This document shows positions 24,828-34,677 of a stretch of 64,000 nucleotides of DNA, piece by piece. Both the position numbers and the translations under genes were made by a program. The DNA is taken from assembly GCA_035048815.1 (NCBI GenBank), contig JAUCBN010000055.1, positions 3,231,501 to 3,295,500 on the forward strand. The letters are read 5' to 3'. The notes under the pieces are model-generated. The model made no database searches. It saw nothing but the letters and a program-made list of their open reading frames with translations, and was not told the origin of the DNA. The number at the start of each line of letters is the position of its first letter. The first letter of the stretch is position 1. This DNA comes from Abelmoschus esculentus (taxonomy: Eukaryota > Streptophyta > Magnoliopsida > Malvales > Malvaceae).

Positions 24828-26573
24828 GGTTAATTACTGTAGAAGTCACATTTGTTTGCCCCCAGTACAAATTTAGTCACCGATTTTGAAAATTAACCAA
24901 TGTAGTCACGTACATTTTCGGGTTATAAATTTATAGTCACTCCGACCTTAAAAGCCGTTAAGGGTTAACGGAAAGCTGATTTGGCACAATAATAAAAGGA
25001 AAAATTACATAGATAGTCACTAAATAATTATTTTTATTTTATTTTATCTTTAATTTAACCCTAAAACTTTTTAATTTTTATATTTTTGCCATAAACATCA
25101 TATTTCCCATCAATCCAACCCCCTCGTACCTCTCTTTCATGTAATAACAATGAATTCTACTCCCTGAACATTCCCCTTTATGAAATTCACCCTCGTATAC
25201 ATCCTCATTACTCTAAACTTGCACCCAATTCTACTTGAATATTTTCATAAGTTGAGACACTGTGGAAACCGCCTCATGTGGTCGCTTCATAAACATGGGA
25301 AGGGTCAAGCACAGGAGATCAAGGTGACCCCCTATTTCTGTGACACTCTCCACCACTACCATCGACATCACCCAATCTTAAGAAACAAACAAAGGTGAAA
25401 AAAGGAACAAAAAGAAGCACTGAAAGAGAAAGTAAACGAACTTGGGGGACTGCTGCTGGTGTTAAAGCTTCTAGGCGGAGTAGCGTTTGACGTTAATGTA
25501 TGAGAAATAGTTGTGGTCTGTGATGTTGTAAGTCTTGGCTTCTTAGGCGCACCAGCCGACCCTGACAATCCAACAACAACAACAACTCTAGCCGCCATGA
25601 TCTGAAGCTCTCTCCTTCTTGCAACAGGTACTCATGTGCTCTTCACGTGAGCATGGCAATCAAAACTCCAACTTTTACTACAAGTTCTACATCTCGTATA
25701 GGCACAATCTTCTTAGCTTGATTCCTACAATCTTGACACGTGACCTTTGAGCTTGAACCCTAACCACCACTCCTACCTCCTGTCCCACCGCCAATACAAT
25801 TTTGCATCAAATTCGTGGAAGAGGTGTTTTTATGTGGGACTGAAAAGGATTTATTAAGATAATGAATAGAATCTTGGTTCTGTAATCCTGGTGAATTTGC
25901 TACGACTATTATTATTCAACAAATCGGGGTCTTCCACATTTTGTGGTGCTAAGCATTGAGATGCTGTAAAAAGTGAGATAACACCGACACCAATAGACGT
26001 GGGATAATTCGTGGTATTGATTTAGTAGTTTTCCATTATGGGCTCTTGAGTACGATGATGGTTAAAAGAAAGGAGTAATAACGATGAAATCTCGGAGATC
26101 AACCATCCCTATTTTCAGGTGGAAAATCGTAGTTGATTGGACGAGCCAAGGGTGGCCATTGAGGGTTCGTTGACACAGAGGGAGCAACCGCGATGGCAGA
26201 GTTAACGTTGAAGCCAAGGGAAAGATCATCGAGGCCAGTTAGGAAAGAAGTGGAGGACGGTGTTGCTCAATCAACAGGGAGGTAAGAGGGGGACTGGATT
26301 GATGAGAAATATGATGATTATAACGAAAATATAAATTTTAAAAATTTAAGGGTCAAATTAAAAATAAAATAATTGTTTAGTGATTATTTAGGTAATTTTC
26401 CCTTTTTATTGTTGTGCTAAATATCTTCCCGTTAACCTTTAACGGCTTTTAACGTCGGAATGACCATAAATTTACAGTCCGAAAACGTACATGACTATAT
26501 TGGTTGATTTTCAAAATCGTTGACTAAATTTGTACTAGGAGCAAACAAATGTGACTTCCGCAGTAATTAAACC
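24828..26573. mobile_element. Pack-type DNA element with about 300-bp terminal inverted repeats
   Basis: Left end 24828-25134 and right end 26277-26573 are inverted copies, beginning GGGTTAATTACTG or GGTTTAATTACTG and matching through CACATTTGTTTGC, GTACAAATTTAGTCA, AAAAGCCGTTAA and on to the CATCAATCCA region. Flanking bases share only TAG (24825-24827, 26574-26576), so the target duplication, and with it the superfamily, is unresolved. The interior is not transposase but a fragment of a plant SRS-family gene. Long TIRs plus captured host exon are the hallmarks of Pack-MULE-type elements, though the 9-bp duplication expected of Mutator is not seen. Confidence 0.85.
25390..26106 (-). pseudogene. 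Captured SRS/SHI (LRP1-like) transcription-factor gene fragment
   Basis: Minus-strand reading starts at ATG 26106 (MVDLRDF, as in SRS proteins) and passes a degenerate N-terminal region (GVGVI, CLAPQN, DPDLLNNN). It then shows the SRS zinc-finger: VTCQDCRNQAKK, after a one-base shift DCAYTRCRTC and FDCHAHVKST, then a stop where a tryptophan is usual, then VPVARRRELQ. After that comes the post-finger segment KKPRLTTSQTTTISHTLTSN followed by PPRSFNTSSS. SRS proteins are RING-like zinc-finger regulators of organ development and auxin synthesis. The piece corresponds roughly to the first exon. Several stops and at least one shift; no product expected, though transcripts could act as antisense or siRNA source. 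Confidence 0.8.
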
Positions 26574-26700
26574 TAGAGATGCCCGAAACTGGCTCTAGTT
26601 TGTGTGCTTTGACGAATCACTAGAGGTCCCCGAAACTGGCTCTAGTTGATAAAATTAAAGGAATTGCTTAATAACTAGAGGTGACCGAAACTGGCTCTAG
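26573..26700 (+). repeat. Hairpin-module array of the Athila-like element (three copies)
   Basis: Three 26-base modules at 26573-26598, 26620-26645 and 26675-26700. Outer arms CTAGA/TCTAG, inner pair GCC/GGC (mutated in copies 2 and 3), loop CGAAACT. The array is about 290 bases before the 3' LTR. The Pack-type element has inserted exactly at the 5' arm of the first copy. Confidence 0.8.
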
Positions 26701-26992
26701 TAAGATTAAAGACTAATTCCCAAGCAATTATTGTTAAAACCTTCTTTTTTTCACATAGAATCTTGAAAATTGACTTGTACACAACTACGCACACACTTTA
26801 TCCCGAGCATTATAGTTTGATTCTGGAAAATTTCTTTGCTTTTCGAAAAATTAAAAGGTGATCATACTTTGTGCCCCGGTTCTGAGGTTGTAAGTTAAAT
26901 TTGAAAGTATGTCTGATAAGATTGGATGCCTTGGCAATTAATTGTTAGGTTTGCATTGCTTGAGGACAAGCAATAGTTCGAGTTTGGGGGTG

Positions 26993-28177
26993 TGATAAGT
27001 GTCCAAAAGTACTATTTTTATTACCCTTTTTACTCTTATTATTGTTAGAATTAAGTATAATATTAGTTGCATTATTAATCATACATACATATTACATAAT
27101 TTCCTTAGTTTTTGTATTTAATTTATATTTTGGTTAATTTTGTGGAAAAAGATAATGTGGTTGTGTGTTTCCTTATTTGTAGGGATTTGATGCCAATTTA
27201 AATCACAATGAGATAAAGTTGATTTCAAAAGACATAAAAAGATTCTAGGAGATTGAATTTGATATGAGAAATAAATATAAAAGATAACTATCTCTTTAAT
27301 ATTTATTTCTTAATCAAATTCTTATCACATAATTTGACCTAGTAAGATCCTATAAAAAGACAAAGCCTGGCGTTAAAAAGGGAAGAGGCTGGAACGAGCG
27401 ATTGGGAGCAAGGAGCTATCGTCTTTTTCCTCTTTATTTTCTCTTGTTTTATTCGAGCGATGAGAGGATTATTTGTTGGATACTTTTGCCCAGCCATGAA
27501 CTAATTCTAAGTTGGCTTGGGTTATTCTATTGTTATGGATGATTTAGTTTGATTTCTATTTAAGTTTGTGGTGTGTTCTTAATTGAGGTTTACCTATTCT
27601 TGTCATTTACTTTTTTTGCGAGAGAATCGGGAGAAGACCTCGATAAACGACTTATTTATCCAGATTCGGGAGGATTGGATTCATGAAATGAATAGGTATG
27701 GTTCGATCCAAGTGCAAAAGAACTAATCCGACTTAGGGATAAGTGTAGGATTTCAATGGCTAATAGAAGCTACGCTTTGCCGAACCTTAAGGATAGTCAC
27801 CCAAATTGCCCGAGCAATTCTCTCATCGCAATTGCCCAAAAAATATACGAACTGATAACTTGAAGAAATGACATAAGCAATCGATTGAGCCTAATTGCCG
27901 GAACAAGTTGGGTGGTTCGAGCACCCACTTACGAAAAAGAAATCATTCGACAGTCATTCCATAATTCGGAATAACCCAGCCTCATTTCTCTTATAAATTA
28001 TCTCAATTATTTTATTTGCTTATTTATCATTTAAGTTTATTTCAAATTAATCTTCTAAACAATTTGTGTTTTTCATTACAGTGTAAGAGGATAGATTCTA
28101 AAAGGCGCACCAATCCATGTGGATAAGATACTTTTTATACTATAACTTCAATCGCGAAGTACTTTTTACACGCAACA
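26993..28177 (+). repeat. 3' LTR of the Athila-like element
   Basis: 1185 bases, from TGATAAGTGTCC to CACGCAACA, directly after the purine tract GTTTGGGGGTG. TATAAA at 27351-27356. Followed by the target duplication TTAAT. Confidence 0.93.
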
Positions 28178-28300
28178 TTAATAACAAGGATATATATGAC
28201 CATCTAGTCGATAAATTGATTAAAATCGTAAAATATCTAGATGGACTGTAAGAAAGGTGTATGGGTCCACATAAATCACCTTGTATCCGTTCTAGAAAAC
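28178..28300 (-). pseudogene. Continuation of the split Copia integrase
   Basis: Minus-strand reading gives LERIQGDLCGPIH and then INLSTRWSYISLL, the Copia integrase segment that precedes the piece ending at 12891. Both halves carry the TTAAT duplication. At about 28300 it joins a Gypsy integrase in the same frame, so the Copia's own upstream part has been lost. Confidence 0.85.
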
Positions 28301-30894
28301 TAATGAATCGATGACCATTGGAAGCCTTTGGTGAGATAGGCCCAATGACGTCCATGCCCCATATGGAAAATGGCCAAGGGGATGTCATCACATGCAACGG
28401 TGATGGAGGAACGTGAATCTTGTCTGCATATATTTGACATTTGTGACATTTTTTAGCGTACTCAACACTGTCACTCTCCATTGTGGGCCAATAGTATCCG
28501 AACCTCATAATTTGTCTTGCCATGGTGAACCCGTTAGCGTGGGTTCCGCAGACACCTTCATGTACTTCTTCAAGGATCATCTTGGCTTCGGTGGCATTCA
28601 CACATCGTAGCAACATCTGGTCTTTTCTCTTTTTATACAATATATCACCATCTAGGACGTAGTCCATTGCCAGTCTTTGCAACATTCTTTTCTCATTTTC
28701 TGAAGCTTCTTTTGGATACTCACGATTCTTTATGTATTGTAAGATATCGTGATACCAAAGACATTCATTGTTTTCGTCCTCTTCAATATTGTAGCAGTAG
28801 GCTGGAGAGTCATATATACTCATCTGTATTGGCCTCAAATCTGAGGATTGATTCACTTGAATCAACGATGACAATGTAGCCAAAGCGTCTGCCATTTGAT
28901 TCTCTTCTCGCGGCAGATAATGGAAGGTTATTTCGTAAAATGGCTTGATCAAGTCAAGGACCAAATTTCGATATTCCATCAACTTGGGGTCTCGGGTGCC
29001 CCATTCTCCTCGAAGTTGGTAGATCATGAGCATTGAATCTCCGTATACCTTCATCTGTTTAATCTTACGATCAATGGCTGCTCGGATTCCCATGATGCAT
29101 GCTTCATACTCCGCTACGTTGTTAGTGCAGTCAAAGTCAAGCTTACTTGCAAAAGGGTAATAGTCGCTTTCTGGGGATACTAGTATTGCCCCAATTCCCT
29201 TACCAGTGGCATTGGAAGCACCATCAAAATTCAATTTCCAGTATCCGTCGTCTGTGGCATTTTCCTCGACACACATTAGGTCTTCATTAGGAAAGTCAAA
29301 ATTTAGAGGTTCGTAGTCTTCTAAAGCTCGACTAGCAAGGAAGTCTGCTATGGCCATTCTGCCTTTGAGCGCAGTGGACTCCATCAAATACTTGAGAGGG
29401 TCGAGTTTTGAGATCAACCACGTTGTATGATACAACATGTATTGTCTCAGTCTTTTTGTTGTCCAGACCAAAGCGCAACAGGCCTTTTCGACTGGTGAAT
29501 ACCTCACTTCGCAATCTGTAAACTTCTTGCCGAGGTAATAGATCGCTTTTTCTTTCCTGCCCGAGTCATCGTGTTGGCCCAACACACATCCCATGGATTT
29601 CTCGAAGACCGTTAAATATAAAATTAGCGGTCTATTCGGCACTGGTGGCACCAAAACTGGCGGGTTAGTCAAATAATATTTGATTTTGTCGAAAGCCTCC
29701 TGACACTCATCGTCCCATTCGCCAGGATTATGCTTTTTCAGGAGTCGGAAGATGGGATCACATCTTTCAGTCAGTTGTGAAATGAACCGAGCAATGTAAT
29801 TCAACCTTCCTAGGAAACCGCTTACTTGCTTTTGTGTGGGGGGGGGCGATAACTCTTGGATGGCTTTAACTTTGTCAGGGTCAACCTCGATGCCCTTCTC
29901 GCTGACTATGAAACCCAACAGTTTTCCTGACGCAACTCCGAATGTGCATTTGGCAGGATTCAGTTTCAATTGGAACTTTCTTAATCTTAAGAAAAGCTTT
30001 CTCAAGACTCTTATATGTTCATCCTCGGTCCGTGATTTGGCGATCATGTCATCAACGTAGACCTCAATTTCTTTGTGCATCATGTCATGAAATAGGGCCA
30101 CCATTGCTCGTTGGTACGTTGCCCCAGCATTCTTAAGTCCGAAGGGCATTACCTTATAACAGAAGGTTCCCCATTGTGTCACAAACGTTGTTTTATGCAT
30201 ATCATTAGGACACATTTTGATTTGATTGTACCCTGAAAATTCGTCCATAAAGGAGAACAAAAAGTGTTTTGCTGTATTATCAACTAGAGTATCGATGTGA
30301 GGTAGCGGAAAATTATCCTTCGGACTGGCTTTGTTCAAGTCTCTGTAGTCAACACACATACGGACTTTCCCATCTTTCTTGGGTACTGGTACTATGTTAG
30401 CTACCCATTCTGAGTATTTTATTTCTTGAAGGAATCCAGCATTATATTGCTTCTTCACCTCTTCTTTTATTTTTAACAGTACATCAGGTCTCATTCTTCG
30501 TAGTTTTTGTTGAACCGGTTTGCAATTTTCTCTTATGGGAAGCTTATGTATCACAATGTCTGTGCTTAAACCAGGCATGTCCTGGTAGGACCAAGCGAAG
30601 ACATCCTTGAACTCTTGTAGCAGATTGACCAAGTCTTGTCTGGTTTCAGCTGTAATGCACGTGCCGATTTTAACTTCCTTATTTTCTTCATCGTCCCCCA
30701 GACTCACAATTTCTACTGATTCCTTGTGAGGTTGGATTTGTTTCTCGTCCTGCTCTATCAGTCTCAACAAGTCAGGAGGCAATTCATAGTCTTGGTCCTC
30801 ATCCGGTTCTGAAGATTCCCCTAGACACACTTCTTTTTCGAAGATAAGCTCTAAGTCAGCTTCAGTATCATTTGATAGTTCAATATCAGGGGAC
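28301..30894 (-). CDS. RT, RNase H, second RNase H and partial integrase of the Tat-like element
   Basis: One open frame from the probable splice acceptor at 30894 to the Copia junction, continuing open to 28140 through foreign sequence. RT: VRMCVDYRDLNKASPKDNFP, CYKVMPFGLKNAGATYQR, catalytic YVDDMIAKS (about residue 257 from base 30830). RNase H 1: the region ending LRQYMLYHTTWLIS. Second RNase H: LNFDGASNATGKGIGAI, NNVAEYEACIMGI, REENQMADALATL. Integrase zinc region with HANGF..CHKCQIYADKIH, then WGMDVIGPISPKASNG, where it ends. There is no ATG near the start (30830 is GTG), which fits entry by splicing. Truncated integrase, so not an autonomous element. Confidence 0.85.
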
Positions 30895-31136
30895 CTGAAA
30901 TAAGATCTTATTTGAACACACTCATTTAGACTCTAAAATTTAATTGAAATTGAATTGTTAAAATAGAAAATAATAGTGGCCGAAAACTTTACAGCAAAAA
31001 GTTTTATTTTATTATAAACATAGTAGTTTGGAGCCCTTTTACAAAAGTTCCTTGCAACTCTCGGGCTAAAGTAGCAATAGTGTTTCGAACATTACTCTGA
31101 AAACTTCCTAAAAACCACAGGTAACTCTTCTGCAGT
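30895..31136 (-). other. Probable intron between protease and RT of the Tat-like element
   Basis: Stop-rich, AT-rich 240 bases between the protease stop at 31137 and the RT frame. On the minus strand it ends CTTATTTCAG followed by GTCCCCTGATATTG, a good acceptor. Ogre elements are known to splice here. The donor is not identified and may lie inside the protease frame. Confidence 0.55.
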
Positions 31137-32165
31137 CTAGTTATTCAGAGTTGTTCCTGGTGTAGATGGCGTAATTCTACTAGGCTGTGTTCCGACATTT
31201 CCTTCGTTAGAAATAGCGTTGATGTCCAATTTTCCCATCAGTTTCCTTAGCTTGGCTTCTGCGGTTTCTGGATACGTAGTTCCTCCAAAGACGAAACTCT
31301 GGGACAATGGAGGAAATGTCATAGGTTCCCAGCTAACCTCTTTTCCTTGCAAACGAGCTTTTCTCCTTTCTTGTTTTTTCAGAGTTTCTTTTCTCATTTG
31401 ATCCGCAGTTGGCTTGTATCCCAAGCCAAAGTGGTCCTGTTTATTCACGATGGCTGGTGCCCTAGCTCGTCCTTGTAGGCGTCTTCCGAGCCCTCTACCC
31501 ACTCGAGCTCCTCGCCCCAGGATCAATTTAATTCCCATCCTTGTAGTTCTGGATAATCTGGGTGTAGGGATTTTATTTCCCTCAGCAACAAAAGTGGCGC
31601 TAACAAACTCGAATGATCGAAAAGAACACTCGAGTGCCTTCTCATCGGATTCCAGATAAGGTGCGTCACTTGAGATAGAGGCTATAATGTCCTCTTTAGC
31701 ATTGATTGTAACCAGTCTCCCATCAAAGATGAATTTTACTCTCTGATGCAACGATGATGGCACAACCCCTGCAGAGTGGATCCATGGCCTTCCCAATAGG
31801 CAAATATAACTGGGTTTGATGTCCATTATTAGAAAATCGACATTGTAAGTATTAGGTCCCACTTGTAATGGTATGTCCATTCTACCCACTACATTTCGCT
31901 CTGTCCCGTCGAAGGCGCGTACAATGGTGCTGCAGGCCTTCATATGGGTATTATCTATCGGGAGCCTATTTAATGTGCGCAATGGCATCACGTTTAAGGC
32001 GGATCCATTGTCTATCAACACTCCTGGCATGGTGTACCCTTTGCAGCGAGTTGTGATGTGTAGAGCCTTGGTAGATCCCATGCCCCCTGAAGGGATCTCA
32101 TCATCATTGAAGTGAATAAAGTTGTTTGCGTTCAAATTGTTTACCAGCCTATCGAGCTTATTCAC
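31137..32165 (-). CDS. Aspartic protease region of the Tat-like element
   Basis: 342 residues beginning MNKLDRLVNNLNANNF. Retropepsin active-site motif VLIDNGSALNVMP near residue 55, then SYICLLGRPWIHSAG, a hallmark of plant Gypsy proteases. A basic linker follows (GRGARVGRGLGRRLQGRARA) and ends KLRKLMGKLDINAI. The frame starts four bases into the end of the gag frame: a one-base loss in a T run near 32188 separates the two. Confidence 0.8.
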   Translation of the reverse strand: MNKLDRLVNNLNANNFIHFNDDEIPSGGMGSTKALHITTRCKGYTMPGVLIDNGSALNVMPLRTLNRLPIDNTHMKACSTIVRAFDGTERNVVGRMDIPLQVGPNTYNVDFLIMDIKPSYICLLGRPWIHSAGVVPSSLHQRVKFIFDGRLVTINAKEDIIASISSDAPYLESDEKALECSFRSFEFVSATFVAEGNKIPTPRLSRTTRMGIKLILGRGARVGRGLGRRLQGRARAPAIVNKQDHFGLGYKPTADQMRKETLKKQERRKARLQGKEVSWEPMTFPPLSQSFVFGGTTYPETAEAKLRKLMGKLDINAISNEGNVGTQPSRITPSTPGTTLNN

Positions 32166-34533
32166 TGATATGTCATTAGGAAAAAAGTCTCGTTAAGCAC
32201 CTTCAGTAGCGCATTTCTGTGAGCTTCTGAACTAAGCAGCAACGAAAGTATAGATATACGAGCAGGTAACCTTCGGAGATGCTCAACAACGTTATATTCG
32301 CTGTGCTTTAAGAATTTTAAGAATTCTTTCATTTCGTCTTCTTTCACCGGCTCGTTGACTGGTGATTCAAGTTCTTGAAAAACGTTTCTAGGCGGTTCCA
32401 CAATTGGAGCCTTCCCTTTCAGGTCTTTGTTTCCTTTATAGCCATATTGTGTTCCACTTCTCGTATGGAACGTCACATCATTTACCGCCTCCGAAGTAGC
32501 TTTCAACGGGTCTTCGTGATGAGTGATTTGACAATCGTATTTCCACGGGACTCTCTTTGGATCATGAAAAGGGAAAGGTTGCAGTGCTTGAACAGACAAT
32601 CTGGTTTTCGCATCTTTACTTCCTTCAGCCTTTCTGGGTTCTGAAATAATCAAGAACGGGATCTTGGAATGGTTTGGCTCCGAAGCACAAATCTTCGTTG
32701 CTCCGGATACGTGCTCTTCGAAGAATTCAATTTCCTTATTGTCGATCAACTCTTGCACTAAAGCTTTGAACTCTGTGCAATCCCCTATCATATGGTCCAT
32801 CGTATTATGATAGGGACAAGATTGGCTAAGGTCTTCTATACCTCCAGATAATGAGGGTACCATGCCTCTGGCCACTAACATTTTCTATACCCACTTTAGC
32901 GGAGATCTCACTTTATCCACCCGGGATTTGGTCCTCCTGCTGTTTTGATCCACGATCGCATTCACCCCAGGATCCGTATGGTTAGGTAATGGATTACCTG
33001 TCTCGGCGGTGTCTGCAGAATCATCGAACCGCACCACTCCAATTTGCATAAGCTTTTCAATAAGCTTTTTAAAACCAATGCAGTCTTCAATCGAATGTCC
33101 TACTGCTCTAGCATGATACTCGCACTGAGTATTCGGGTTATACCACTTCGGGTATGGTGGCTGGATCGGTTTCATATAGAAAGGTGATACGACGTGCGCA
33201 TTGTATAGATTTTTAAAAAGTTCCCCATATGATATTGGAATAGGCGTGAATTCTCTTTCTGTCTTCTGGTTCTGATTTTCTTTTGGTTTCTGCGTGTTTG
33301 ATGACGCGGCCTTGGGTTTCCATGTTGATGCCTTGGAGTAATTGACGTTATGGGCGCCGGTATCTCCACCTTCATTATTCCTTTTCTTATAATAGGGTTT
33401 CTTAGACGATTCCTCATCCTCGAGCTTTCCGCTGCGAATGGCCTGTTCAATCATTTCACCATTCATGATGATGTCCGAGAAATCTTTTGTTGCACCTCCC
33501 AGAATTCTACCAAGGAAGGGCTTTTTCAGCGTCCCTACAAAGAGCATTATTGTCTCTTTCTCCGATAACGGTGGTTGGACTTGTGCGGCTACGTCCCTCC
33601 AGCGCTGTGCATATTGTCGAAAGCTTTCATCATGTCTCTTCTCCATATTCTGAAGAGTGACCCTGTCAGGGGTTATATCAATTACATGGCTATATTGACG
33701 CACAAAAGCCTGAGCCAAGTCTTTCCAGGAACTCACTCTAGAGCGGCTTAGCTGATTGTACCATCTTGCCGCTGAGCCTGTTAGGCTGTCTTGAAAGCAA
33801 TGTATTAGCAGGGAATCATTGTCTATGTACCCGGTCATGCGTCTGACGTACATAGTTAGATGGGCCTCCGGGCAGGTAGTCCCATTGTATTTCTCAAAAT
33901 CCGGCATTTTGAATTTTGGGGGCAGCACAAGATCAGGTACCAGGCTTAGTTCCCTAGCCTCTATTCTAGGGAATGGGTCGCCATTTTCCATTGCTTTAAA
34001 CTTGTCTTCCAACTGTTTGCATCGATCCTCGAGTTCCCTTGGTAACTCGATTCTGGCTTTCTCTCATTGAAATCGGGTACTGTGTAATCATTGGGATTAT
34101 GGATTACCAACTTCCCTTGAAGATGAGTTTCAGTCTGACTGGTCTGTCCTTTGGGAATTTCAACTGATCCTTTGACGGGGAGAGGACTCTCCGAGTGTTC
34201 AGCGACTGTGCCTGGTTCCACAGCGACTTCTTTCATTTTCTCTGGCCCTTTTCTTGCCAACAACTGCGCAATCTTGTCGAGCAATTCATCTTGAGTTTGA
34301 GAAATATGAGTACGCGTATCCTGTTGTGCTTTATCCAATTTGCTTTCCATATCTCGCTTCATTTCCTCATAAGCTTGTTCGATTTTGGCTAGTCTTTCCT
34401 CCATCCTTTTGGATCTAAATCGGGTAAAATGTGGATGTTGGATTTGATCAGGTTCCAGTATTACTGTACCGATAGTATCCTGGAATATTAGGGTCATAGC
34501 AATAAAAATAAATGTGACAATGCGTGAATGCAA
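32162..34533 (-). pseudogene. gag of the Tat-like element, broken by two shifts and a stop
   Basis: N-terminal coiled-coil region (EERLAKIEQAYEEMKRDMES, 34533-34000), gag domain (MPDFEKYNGTTCPEAHLTMY, SLTGSAARWYNQL, ESFRQYAQRWRDVAAQV), then two zinc-finger-like motifs, CEYHARAVGHSIEDC near 33125 and CPYHNTMDHMIGDC near 32800. A frame shift near 34065, a TAG at 32882-32884 in place of a tryptophan-like position, and the T-run shift near 32188 interrupt it. The true start codon is uncertain. Confidence 0.8.
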
Positions 34534-34677
34534 CTAAAAATGATGGAATGTTTATGCAAACCGATACGTTATATTAACATTGTAAAACATTTTACAAAAA
34601 AGTGCTGATCTTAATACAACTTTGAAAAGGAATCTCGTTTTAGAACAAGGCTTTCTATATACAAGGTTGGCCGCGCT

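Larger units (their letters stand above)
12892..28177 (+). mobile_element. Complete Athila-like Ty3/Gypsy element with two nested insertions
   Basis: Both LTRs begin TGATAAGTGTCC and end CACGCAACA. TTAAT is present at 12887-12891 and again at 28178-28182, a perfect 5-bp target duplication. A primer site complementary to tRNA-Asp follows the 5' LTR, and a purine tract (GTTTGGGGGTG) precedes the 3' LTR. Internal order gag-protease-RT-RNase H-integrase is Gypsy-type; the tRNA-Asp primer and the gag/pol style point to Athila. The element sits inside the integrase of a minus-strand Copia. It contains a non-coding LTR element (17036-21173) and a long-TIR element (24828-26573); without these it would be about 9.4 kb. 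Its genes are all broken. Confidence 0.93.

Noticed and set aside
29332..29514. Small frames overlapping the Tat pol, gag and extra ORF on either strand (for example 29332-29514, 31219-31401, 33172-33450)
   Set aside because: They lie within better-supported frames with clear domain matches and have no family resemblance of their own.
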